From Bradysia coprophila (Eukaryota > Arthropoda > Insecta > Diptera > Sciaridae), in contig NW_023503509.1 of NCBI RefSeq assembly GCF_014529535.1, forward strand, positions 1,364,001 to 1,428,000: 64,000 nt of DNA, written 5' to 3'. The notes under the pieces were generated by a model. It worked only from the letters and a program-made list of their open reading frames with translations. It was not told the origin of the DNA and did no database searches. A program made the position numbers and the translations under genes. Shown here piece by piece: positions 11,898-23,400 of this stretch (its first letter is position 1; every line of letters begins with the position of its first letter).

Positions 11898-13093
11898 CAG
11901 TGAGTAAATCTCTAAAATGTTTAATTTCAGTATATTTACCTAATCCTTCTGTCACATCTTTTGACAGCTTTTTACGTTTTAGTACGTTTTCTCTCCCAGT
12001 AGCAAAAACCCAATCCCAGCAAAAAAAGAAACTATATCAAATGCCGCAAATGCATTTGAAAACGAACATTCGGTGAAATACTTTTTTATCACACCAAATG
12101 TTTATCATTTTATACAAATATGTTCATCTTTATAATAACATCGGTGAAAAAAAAAAACTAATTTTGTCATGCAAAAATATAGATAAAAATTGACAAAATT
12201 GCCGACCACAAAAATATGTCGTCGATTCTCATGCATTTTTTATGCATAGCAAAAGAAGACAGGATCAAGCAACGTAATATTTTGTCTCACATAAAAGTTC
12301 AACTTTCTTGTAAGACAAATATTACGTTGCTTGTTCCTGTCTTCTTTACCTATGCATATAAATCGACGACATATTTTCGTGGTCGGCAATTTTGTCAATT
12401 TTAATTTTGTTTTCGAGATCTCAAAATTGTTTCTTCCCCCGATGTAATCCATGAATCGTCTGTATTCAATTCTTTTTGCATTTAGAAAAAGTTGCATTGA
12501 ATGCAAACAGAATTGAATACAGACGATTCATGGATTGCATCGGGGGAAGAAACAATTTTGAGATCTCGAGAACAAAAGTAAAATTGACAAATTTATCAAC
12601 CTCAAAAATATGTTGTCGATTTATATGCATTTTTTATGCATATCAAAAGAAGACAGGAACAAGCAACGTAATATTTGTCTTACAAGAAAGTTGAACTTTT
12701 ATGTGAGACAAAATATTACGTTGCTTGATTCTGTCTTCTTTTGCTATGCATAAAAAATGCATATAAATCGACAACATATTTTTGAGGTTGATAAATTTGT
12801 CAATTTTTATCTATATTTTTGCATGACAAAATTAGGTTTTTTTTCACCGATGTTATTATAAAGATGAACATATTTGTATAAAATGATAAACATTTGGTGT
12901 GATAAAAAAGTATTTCACCGAATGTTCGTTTTCAAATGCATTTGCGGCATTCGATATAGTTTCTTTCTTTGCTGGGATTGGGTTTTTGCTACTGGGAGAG
13001 AAAACGTACTAAAACGTAAAAAGCTGTCAAAAGATGTGACAGAAGGATTAGCTAAATATACTGAAATCAAACATTTTAGAGATTTACTCACTG
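11898..13093. mobile_element. Large multi-hairpin foldback element with TA target duplication
   Basis: The ends are CAGTGAGTAAATCTCTAAAA at 11898 and its complement ending at 13093. TA flanks it on both sides (11896-11897, 13094-13095), and joining the flanks restores an uninterrupted 38-bp repeat unit. TA duplication and CAGTG ends fit a non-autonomous Tc1/mariner-type element (inference). Outer arms (to about 12180 and from about 12811) enclose three inner hairpins at roughly 12181-12400, 12405-12570 and 12580-12810. ORFs inside are by-products of the palindrome. Confidence 0.85.
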
Positions 13094-13095
13094 TA

Positions 13096-13411
13096 TGAGA
13101 AAATTTTCAGTGCATTTCGGTCCAAAATTAATATGATAAAATTTTCAGTGCACTTTGGTCCAAAATTAATATACAGAAAATTTTCAGTGCATTTTGGTAC
13201 AAAATTAATATGAGAAAATTTTCAGTGCACTTTGGTCCAAAATTAATATGAGAAAATTTTCAGTGCATTTTGGTCCAAAATTAATATGAGAAAATTTTCA
13301 GTGCATTTCGGTCCAAAATTTATATGAGAAAATTTTCAGTGCATTTCGGTCCAAAATTAATATGATAAAATTTTCAGTGCATTTTGGTCCAAAATTAATA
13401 TGAGAAAATTT
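13096..13411. repeat. 38-bp minisatellite, right block
   Basis: Roughly eight copies of the same unit as 11316-11897 follow, starting mid-unit at TGAGAAAATTTTC. The break complements the left block exactly, showing one array split by the inserted foldback. Confidence 0.92.
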
Positions 13412-13517
13412 GTGACATTTGTGACGCGATTGTACTCTGGACGAAAGATTTACATTGAAAACTTGTGGTCCATTCTGAACAAAAAATTGACTGAAACAAT
13501 TTTCTTCTTGTTTGAAG

Positions 13518-14354
13518 GAAATATACATTCTCGTTGAAAAGAGCGTTGTGGCCTTGTTGAAGGAGTTGGACGAAAATGAGTGGACCGACGTCGAGGTCAA
13601 GTCGAATGACGATGGCTTTGTTCTGGCGCATCGTTGCATATTGGCAATGTACAGCATCATGCTGAAGGTTCGCTGTTATCAGGCGAGTAGAGCGAAGCCT
13701 CCGCCGACAATTCATTTGCCATATTCGCATGAATGTCTCTTGCTGTGCAAAAAACTTATGTACAAAGGCTCCGTCGAAGTTGATTCATCGACGAGTATGA
13801 AATCAGGAATGTAACTGGTAATTATATTTGCTTTGTTTAATTTTCCACAATCATTTTTTTGACCGATAATTATGAAATTTTTTTCATAAATTAAAGAAAC
13901 ACCGTCTGAAAGTTATTCCGACCTCATTCCTCCCTCTCAGTCATCGCGGATTGGTATGGTTGTTGAAGAAGTCAATAATGGCGATGAAGAAAGCTATGGT
14001 GAGGATGGAGATAGTGTGAAAGATGATGAGGATGAAGATAATGTGGAAGACGTTGAGGATGGAGATCGTGTGGAAAATGGTGAGGATGGAGATAGTGTGG
14101 AAGATGGTCAGCAGGGAACTAGTGTGGGAGATGGTCAGCAAGGAACTAGTGTGGAAGATGGTCAGCAAGGAGCTAGTGTAGAACGGAATGAGGAAGGAGA
14201 TGATGCAGCCACGTCCGCTGTTGAGATCCTTCGTCATCTCCTCAATCCGAGCGATCAATGGATTCGGCGAAGGTCGGTGGCATTGCGATATTGGCTGGCT
14301 GTGATACTGTTCAGATGGCGAAACGTGACGACGGAACGATCAAAAGCAGTATGA
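13518..14354 (+). CDS. BTB/POZ-like domain followed by acidic repeats (uncertain, possibly fragmentary)
   Basis: Proposed exon 13518-13794 has an acceptor AG just before it and no in-frame ATG, so a 5' exon is missing or the gene is broken. It encodes a BTB-like segment with NEWTDVEVKSN, LAHRCILAMYS and IHLPYSHE...LMYKG, resembling arthropod BTB domains. Joining to 13897 onward (donor GTATGA, acceptor TTAAAG) keeps phase. It adds a Ser-rich linker and an acidic region of short repeats such as EDGDSVEDGQQGTSV at 14000-14190. The frame closes at 14354, but its last ~40 residues look unnatural, and coding character shifts to another frame at 14258. The donor/acceptor choice is tentative. It could be a lineage-specific BTB protein or a decayed copy. 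Confidence 0.4.
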
Positions 14355-14683
14355 ACGTCTCATGCACTACAGTACGGCGCCATTTGGATAAGGACCCGGT
14401 GACACTTAATTTCGAGCATCCGGAGAAACCGAGACGATATCCGGCGACTACAGCGGATGCGATTGTAGACGCACTGTGCTTCCCGGATAGAGTCATAGAT
14501 GACGTGGACAACACATTGACTTTGCGATTGTGGGTCTCGGTGATCTTGCGACGACTCTCAACGGCGGATCGAAAGCTGGAGCCATTGTCAAAATTGGTCG
14601 GAATCAGCGTTTCGAAAATTAGCAAAGGTGCGTCCAATGGATTGACACCGGCATCCCAAAATTTTTTCGCAGCTACTGATTAA
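14258..14683 (+). CDS. Unknown protein segment, perhaps 3' part of the preceding gene
   Basis: A frame overlapping the end of the acidic region encodes about 120 residues with balanced composition, starting MDSAKVGGIAILAGCDTVQM. I do not recognise a family. A plausible 53-bp intron (donor AAAG|GTGCGT near 14627, acceptor TTTTTTCGCAG) would shorten the end to SKISKATD and stop. How this joins the acidic exon is unresolved: either a missed intron, a frameshift in a decayed gene, or a separate gene. Confidence 0.3.
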   Translation: MDSAKVGGIAILAGCDTVQMAKRDDGTIKSSMNVSCTTVRRHLDKDPVTLNFEHPEKPRRYPATTADAIVDALCFPDRVIDDVDNTLTLRLWVSVILRRLSTADRKLEPLSKLVGISVSKISKGASNGLTPASQNFFAATD

Positions 14684-14699
14684 AGGTATGTGGCGAGCT

Positions 14700-14960
14700 G
14701 ATTTATTTCAAGTTCACCTAAACGTGATCTTTGCCTGAACCTAAATTTAAGATTTCAGGTTAACCTCAATTTTGAACTGTTTTGGATCAGGTTTTATTAC
14801 TTCAGGTTCAAGTCAAGTCAGGTTCAGGTCAACTTGAAAATTTGCACCGAAACTGTCAAGATTACCCTAAAACTGACCTGAAGTTCTTAGACCTGCATTT
14901 AAAAATTCGTGATCAGGTTAATTCAGGTTCAGGTCAAACCTGGCTTGTTCCGAGAAATAG
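14700..14960. repeat. Degenerate CAGGTTCAGGTCAA repeats
   Basis: Several irregular copies of (T)CAGGTTCAGGTCAA and its complement occur over about 250 bp, with no coding content. Confidence 0.5.
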
Positions 14961-17432
14961 CCACCATTTAATCGTTAAATTCGCAACTAATGGGTAAAAT
15001 TTTCGATCCTAGCTCGAATCGAAATGTTGGAGCGACGACAAGACCACGGACTCGTTTATGGTGCACTCATTCGTATCCGATTAAGACGTCCATTTTTCAT
15101 TGTTTCTGTGAAGACTGAAGTTGTGTAATGTGTCAAAACAATAAAACAATCCAGATGCATATGTCCCATTTCATTTCAATATTCAGCTCTCGGAAAAGCA
15201 AGATCCTATGTCCAAATGTTGTAGTGTGATTGGACGGTATAATGGAAGAGAAAAACATGGGTCTGTGAAAAAAATCTAAATTTTATTTTGTACAAATTCG
15301 AGAAAATGAACTTAGTCTCTACCAGAACAAAACAATCAATTTCTTTCGCTGAACAAATCTCAAAAGTAGATATTGATTGAAATTTCATTTTCAAAATTTA
15401 ATTCTTTTTGTTATTCTAATTCTCTAAGACTATGTGGTGAAGAAAAATATGCATCAATTGCGTCATTTTGCAATAATTTTAATTTTTTTTGTTTTTAATA
15501 AATCGAAAAAATCTTAAAAATTCTTTCTACATAATCTTAACTGTGTCTTTGTCTTTAATTCCTAAATAAAGAAAAATCCATTCAAACTTCCGCACAAATG
15601 ACTTTACGATTTTATGAATGTGTGAGCAATAGAAATACAAATTAAAAATGTTTCCCTCTCATATGACCAGCCAGCAAATCATTTTGAATAGAAAAAAGAT
15701 GTTAGGGTTCGAAGGCACTGGTGACTGTGTGAACCAAACACTTTGCTCCTATGTATGAACAATAAACAACCGTTTTTTTACAGCAAATTTTCTTTATTGG
15801 CAGGAATTAGTATCAGATATTAGTGTCATTGGTAACAGTAGTAGAAGATAGACCCGACTTTCATTTCACAAACAAATGTTTTTTGAAAAGGAAAAAATGC
15901 AGATGAGATTGATCAATGGAACATGAATGGAATGTGAGATTTTGTGGGTGATACTTAAAACAAAAGAAATTAAAGTCACAGAACGCCCGATGTGTCTTTA
16001 AAAGACTATCATATTTCAATCCATGTCTAAGCTTGCAACCAATGACATAACGGAATTTATGTCAGCAGAGCATAACTTAAGACAAGAGTTTCGCGAAAAC
16101 TTACAAAAACCCGCTAATTTATCGCTTAAATGAGCGAATTTTGAGTGGGTTTTCGCTTAATTTTCCTGAAATTACTGTCTTAAATTTGGTCCAACAAATT
16201 AAGGAACACTGTGGCACCACTGTGATAGGTCTAATGTTTGGAAGACATGCAAAGTTTATTCGGATCCATGAATGAGGACGTTAACCTTTCGTAAACGGCA
16301 AGCGTACATCACCAATTACTTCCTTCGATCTAAATATAACTTCATCAGACAACACAATCTTGTACTTCACTGGCTTTAACATATACCTTTGGCCGAGCAT
16401 CTCGCTATTCATTGCTGATTTTTGGCGAAGTTATCTACATCCGACGACCTGCTGTTTATGAAAGGTTAACCTAAACTGACACTAAAAAAGACCTTTTGGT
16501 GAACATGGAATTACGGAATCGCTAGTTAAAAAGTAATAAAAAATGGTAAATTTACTGTCATTAGTTGGTTAACCTAACAGCAACTGCCTGTAAGTCATAA
16601 ATTAATGTTACCGACAACGACAAACTCTCCTCGAAATATTAGAGAGAAATATGTTCAATAACAAATGAAGTAAGAGATCTCGTCCGGAACAAAAGGCGTG
16701 AACGACTTCATGTTTTAATTGTCTCGTGGTGCGCTTTAAGTTGCTTGTAGGTTAATGTACGGACATGGAGGCTGAACAGAAAAATGATTCGACAGAACAA
16801 ATTCATGGTCATAAGTAATGCAGATAGATCATCAACATGGCGTTGTAGGTTGGTTATACGGTAAGGTTATTGGATTAGAAATTTCCTTTTTTCAGTTTAT
16901 TTACAAAATAAAAATGTTTTATAATCAATTTTGTGAATTGATTTCGCCTTACTTACTTATAAGTTTTACTTCGTTCAAAATCGGCCTTTCAGCTCTAACT
17001 TAACTAAAATCCGAAAAATTGCTTGGTGTTTCGCTTTTTCGCTGAGCTCTTAAATCAAACAAAATGTAAATTCTGATAAAAAAATTAAATTAAATTAAAT
17101 TAAAAAAGAAACTAAACAAAATGGACGGTAAAATCAAGATCTTGAGTTGTCTTAAAATCGAAATGAAAAAAAAAATGAATTCGAAAAACCAAAGAAGCTT
17201 CCAAGATAAAAACATAAAAAAACCGAAAATTTTGAATCAACTTAGCGGTCACACTCCTCAGACAAAAATCTTTCAGAAATTTTCTCTCCTCGCTCATTAT
17301 TCGTCTCGTCTTCCCTCCCAGCTTTTCGTGTCACTTACAAAAATATTCTTCATTCGATCTTATCACACATAACTTACGTCTACAAGTTTACAGACTAACA
17401 AGAAAAAAAACATTTTCTTTTCCTCCCCCTAT
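14961..17432. other. AT-rich non-coding stretch, includes likely Neurexin-IV 3' UTR
   Basis: No protein family is recognisable in either strand. The part just below 17433 is probably 3' UTR of the minus-strand Neurexin-IV gene. A short AAATT microsatellite lies at about 17082-17104. Confidence 0.4.
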
Positions 17433-20400
17433 TTAAATGAACCATTCCTTTCGTTTCGTAACTTGATGACCAGTTGCTGAATTTACAATGGCCTCGTCTG
17501 GATCATCACATGCGTCAGCACCTTTGTCTTCCTGTGTCAAATATTCACCCTTGTGTCGCGACAAATATCTTCCGATTAATATGGCCATGATCACCAGCAA
17601 CAAGAAAATGATTGCCAGAATAGCTGTGATAATTAAACAGGATTAGAGAGACACGAATCGATGCCAAGACAATTCTGATTTCTTACATCCCAATAAAGCT
17701 GAATCGACCTGATTGTAAGCTTTCCTCAATTTGTCTTCGTCGATGATCGGCGGTCGTCTCGTTTCGATTTCAATGGGTGGATGCGTTATCGGTTCAACAC
17801 CACAAAAGTCTTCGGTCAATTGAGCTGGAAAAGAAATCCGACCGCGTCAATAAATAACTTTTCCCCCCTCAAGTTTCACTCCATTTATAACTCACTTCCC
17901 AGCGATTTCACATTTCCCGGTCCATTTTCTTGGAAGAGCAGCTTCAACGGATAAATGTCGTCGAATTCAACACGCGACACACAACCGATAAACCCATCCA
18001 GCATGGACTCATTTTTGCCGATGTACATGTACTGAATGTTATTGAACTGGGCGTCCGCCGAATCTTTGATATCGAAATGATACTCGACCGGTTCGTAGTT
18101 GTCCACGCGCAGCACCACCGTGGAACCGGAATTCTTGCGTGAAAAGTGAACGTCGTGATACTGACCCAATCCGAAATGTTTGTTCGGGAAAATCAATTCT
18201 TGTCGCTCGAAACCAAAATCGAAGACAGCGCGCAAATGACCTGGAAATGATCGATTTTGTCAGTAAAGAAGAAATCGGTCGGTGACAGGTTGACGATTTA
18301 CCTGAATTTGAGATCATTAATGTCAAATATTCGCCGGTAATGTTCGACGAGAATCCGAGCAAAAATCCCTTCGGATTAGTTGTGGTAAAACCAACGCGAA
18401 TACTCTCAGCAATGGTCGAACGCCACGAACCCAAGAAGTCATATTTGATCATCGAACTGGATCGTAAATTGACGCCGATTTCTGGGGTAAAAAGAACGGT
18501 AAAAACTGGGACAAAACAGTCAAAATCAAATTCTCCCTACCGTCAGCACAAATCGGTCCTTTAAATGCACTCCAACGGCAATCACAACTGTACCCGTCGT
18601 ACTTCTCGAAACAGGTTCCGTTATTCAAACAAGGATTCGATTCGCAACGTCCAATACAGTTTGGTGAAATTCCATACAGACCGCGAGTGGCGTACGATTT
18701 CAAATCAACCATAATGCCATTGAGCAAAAGGGCGCGGATGCACCCAACAAATCCATCGCGATAATCAATGGTTGCTCCAATAACGAGCTCGGAAGTTAAA
18801 TACAAAGCACGAACTGGACCTGGTGGTTCTCGGACTTCGGCTTTCAGGGCTCCGTCCACCACAAGCCGAGCTTCTTTTCTATAAAGCAGAACGAAACGAT
18901 TTCCAGTCACTCACACCTCTTAATTCGATCAATGATCAAATCTCACCTGTTCCTTTCCACACTGACCGAATGCCATTGGTTGTCATTCAAGTGATAACTG
19001 GTCTCCACATTAACACCAAGTGGACCACTGCCTGCCTGATACTGGAATTGCAACTTCTTGCCGTTGATTATACTCAATTTTATGTAGTCAGTCGGTCCTT
19101 TAGCGTGGAACAGAACCGCATTTTCGACCGTTGTTCGGAACTCGAAGTAAATGTCGCCAGAATGACCCATATCGAACGGTGGAAGATTTAGCGTAGCGTC
19201 CGTAACTCGGAATGTGACGACATTGTTGAACAAATCGTCACCTTCGCACATTAACGCACCCAGTGTGTATCGACCTTGTTTTTCATCGAGCGGTGTACCC
19301 GTGTCACCGAAGCGAACCGCTTTGACAGGTAGATATTCCTTTTCCCTAATGTCACCGCTGTCTTCTTGCCAATCTGCAGACAAAATTTTGTAAATTTAGA
19401 TTTTGCAATCTCTATTTGAATGCATGTCTTAACGAACCTAGTGTGTTAGAGTCACAATTGCACCATTTGGTTGGATCGATACAGCTTCCTTGAATACCAC
19501 ACTCGCATTTACGAGAACCAGGTAGACCTGTGGCCGATTGAAATCAGAATTTGTTGAACAACAGAAAATCGGTAAAAACTTACCGCCAGCCCAATAGTCC
19601 ATCGGTTGATTGTGTCTGGAAACCCACCAAGAAAACGGACGGAAAGGCAGCGTTTCATCGGCTAGTTAAAGAGACGTTATTGTGATGGAGATTCGAATTG
19701 TTGGTCGATTTCGGTTCCATTCTAATGGTTAACTTACATGGTGAATTGAATAGTCGGGATGATTGGCATTGATAAGTGAGTCGTTGCCAACAGTTGTGCG
19801 AACGATTCAGTAAGGCTTCGATTTGAGGTAGTTCGGCTTCGTAAATGATGTTTTGTTCGAATGAGCCCGGTTCCTGGAATCCATCGACGGTAGTTGTGTG
19901 TTCTTTGCTGTGGCTCAAAACGGTAACAATTCGTCCATCAGCTGAAAATGTAAGTTCTGTGTCAATAGTGTGCAAAGGCCAACCATGGAAGTTACTCACA
20001 ATAAAATTCGCATGTAACTGGGAACGGATCCAGCGGACCACTGCCGTCAACATCGATCTTAATACTTGCCCGTTGTCGGACAGCCTGTACATTCTTGTAT
20101 GCTTGACAGGATAGAGGATTTAGCGCTGTGGGAGACAATTGAATTTGAATTATGTTTCAGTTTGATTGCATTTACAAAACCGGCTTACATGTATGACAAA
20201 CAGCCCCAGCATATCCGGTATTTTGACAGTCGCAGAAGAATTCCAACGAATTTTGACGACAGATGCCACCATGTTTACAGGGATTAGGATTGCAACGATC
20301 GATAGTATGACACGAATTGAAAACGATTTCGTCTTTGCAGCAGTATTCGTCGTCCTAACGAAGCGACAATTTTGATTTAATGTTAAAACACCACAACAAA

Positions 20401-23400
20401 TTGGCAAGATTTCGTTCAACCAACCTTCCAATCAGACGGAACTCGATAGTTTCCATCAATCGATATCATTCGCATGCATCCAACGAATCCGTCCTTAGTC
20501 TTTCCACCGGCAATGTAATAAACTCCACCCGTTGTCATGGACAAAAGTCTTGTGGTTCTCATCGGTCGTTGATCAATGTCCAATACCAAACTGTTTTTGG
20601 CTATTGTCAACACCAACGAATGCCATCGGCCATCGTTGAATTGCTCGTCATAATTGTCCAAAATGGCACGCGGATTGTCGTCCGTTTTAATTTCGACTTT
20701 GATTTTGCCCTCCTCCAGGTAAAGCTTAACGTATCCACGTGACGTGAAATCGTGATAGAACATAATGCCACGGTCTTCGTACGTTCGGAAGAAGAATGAA
20801 ACGTTCATTTGATGAACACCTTCGTAGCCTTTCAGCTTAGCATGGGAGCCGCGAGTCAAAAATGTTACGGGTGTGATTGGTGGATCCTTGGAAATGAAAT
20901 TTTTGGTCAGACGAAACTAATCGATCAACGTAATCACGAACACTCACCGGGCAATTGAATCCAACGTGAATTTTTTGGTAATTGAAATATTCACCGATTT
21001 CATAGGCATACTTCATGTCACGAATGACATTACTGCTGTTCAGAAATAGATTCTCTATGCAACCGGAGTAGTTCTGCTGAACAACCATTCCTTCTTGCAT
21101 ATTTGGAACACCACCGATGTACAGCTTTTAGAAACAATTCAATTAGACACTCCATCGGATCACTTATCAGTCTTATCACTTACCGCCCGATTCAAATTCA
21201 ATCGATTAAATTCAGCTTTCAACCGTCCTTTAACGATAACACGATCCACAGAGAATATGATGTCACGTCGATTTCTGGATATAACCACATCATGCCAAAC
21301 ATTGTCGTCCAGCAGACTTCCCACCGACAACGATGTCATTATTCTCGATCCCAGGTCAATATTCAAAACCATTCGATTGTCTTTCAGTTGCAGAGCCAGA
21401 TAATCACCTTGCGTACCACGAGAGTACAACATCACACCATTGGCAACAGTTGTCTTAAAGCGAAATTTGATGGATTCGCGTGTCGATGAAATGGGATCCC
21501 TGAGTAGACTTAAGCTTACCAGACTGGAACCATTGAATGCTAAGTTTTCGGAAACTGAAATTGGATCGGAATGAGCACTTTTGGATCGGATTTTTTTTTG
21601 TTTAATTCGACTTTAGATCTTACAATATTCACAGCCGTACAGTTCTGTTCGTAGAGAAATTCGATCTCGCCATCTGGTCGGATTTATGCGTACCCATTGA
21701 GCAATGATTGGTACTTCGAATGAATTGTACTTTATCGAGTCTGAATCGATATTACCTTTGAACATCTAGATGGTATTGGAAGGTATTGCATTTAGTGGTC
21801 GGTGAGTATTCGATTGATTGAGCAAACAAATAAATGAACGCAAAAAGTATGACAAATACAAATTAACTTTTTAAGTTAAAACAAAACCAATAAATCAACG
21901 AAAGTGTGTATTAAAGGGAAGCTTAGATGAAAGAGGAATACCACAAAATGGATAATTGTGAACGGGAGTGTGAAGTGTTATTAAAGTGCTTGAATGTTAT
22001 CAAAGTGTCTGAGTTTGGTTAAGTTTTTCAATGTTAGGTTAAAGTTTGGTGTACAACTGAACCAGGGTTGGGCAGTGCTAGTCGAGTGCTACTTTTTGTT
22101 TTGCAAAATTTATGTATTTAGCACACCCCCCCTGAACAAAAGTAAAGTTTTACCGAAAATGCACCCAAAAATTGATCGCTGTTCTGAATAGAGGGACCCT
22201 AGGGGAGTTCAAAACGATGGTCCGTTAAGCAGGACCAGATGCTTCCCCACACCCATACAACTAAGGAAAAAATTGTATGGGCTGGGGAAGCATCTGGTCC
22301 AGCTTAACGGACCATCGTTTTGAACTCCCCTAGGGTCCCTCTATTCAGAACAGCGATCAATTTTTGGGTACATTTTCGGTAAAACTTTATTTTTGTTCAG
22401 GGGGGGGGGGTGTTAGAGCCAACATTTCTTACGACGTTCAAAGGCAAAATTTTTCCTTGCAGCTACACTAACATTTTTTCCTAACACGTCGACATCTTAG
22501 AATTCTTCTGTGAACCAGCTGATTCGATTGAACCACCAACAGTGCCTATATTCGCGAAAATATTTTCACGAATTTTCTCAAATTTTCGTGAATTTTCGCA
22601 AAAGGTGTTTTGTGAAAATTTGAGAAAATCGCGAAAATTTGAGAAAATTCGTGAGAATAAGTGACCACTAACTTACTAAAGGTAAATGGATGGAATCAAC
22701 GAAAATTTCTGGTTCACTGAGGAATGTTCAGTAATCGACGTCTTTGGAAAAAATTGGAGTGAAATTGCGAAATCTGACTTTGGACATAAGAAATTTTGAC
22801 TAAAAATATCGAAATTTTGCAAAATTAAAAAGGGAGCGCTCGACTAACTCAGCCCAACCCTGTACTGAACAACGTCCATGCGTGTGGTTTCCTCCCATCG
22901 AACTTATCCTGTCTTATTCAACTACACCTTCACCAATTGAACTTAAAAAAACCTTTTTCGGCTCCCCATAAATTTTGTCCGACAAATCAAAGAAAAGAAA
23001 ATTCCAGCAACATAAAACACAAAAATAAATTCACACCAAAATTCACATCGTTTACCTGCACCTCCCCGTCAGGATTCACATAGGAACGCCACTGTTCATT
23101 ATCATCCGAAAATTGAATGATATATTCGGTAACGCATTCTTTCGTATTTGCTCTGCCAAGTGTAGCAATTTTTTTGATCATTTTTTTCTCACCCAAATCA
23201 AATGTTAGAAAATTATAGTAATTATTCTCAACGGGCGTCCATGCAGTCATACCTTAATGAATGGGGTTTGTTTTAGGGATTTTGTTAGTTTTGTTTTCAT
23301 TGTAAAATTAATTGCTAGAAAGGTTTGATTGTTTTTAGCGAATTTTTGTTTAAATAAAAATTTTGTGATTTCGTACAGAAAAAGAACAATCAAATTTCAG

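Noticed and set aside
12216..13098. Several ORFs of 60-90 codons on both strands
   Set aside because: They are mirror products of the large palindrome at 11898-13093 and repeat each other's residues on opposite strands.
14311..14637. Minus-strand 108-codon ORF
   Set aside because: It is antisense to the plus-strand frame at 14258-14683 and has lower protein-like character.
18823..21489. Plus-strand ORFs of 90-130 codons
   Set aside because: They are antisense shadows of Neurexin-IV exons, whose minus-strand frames match the family throughout.
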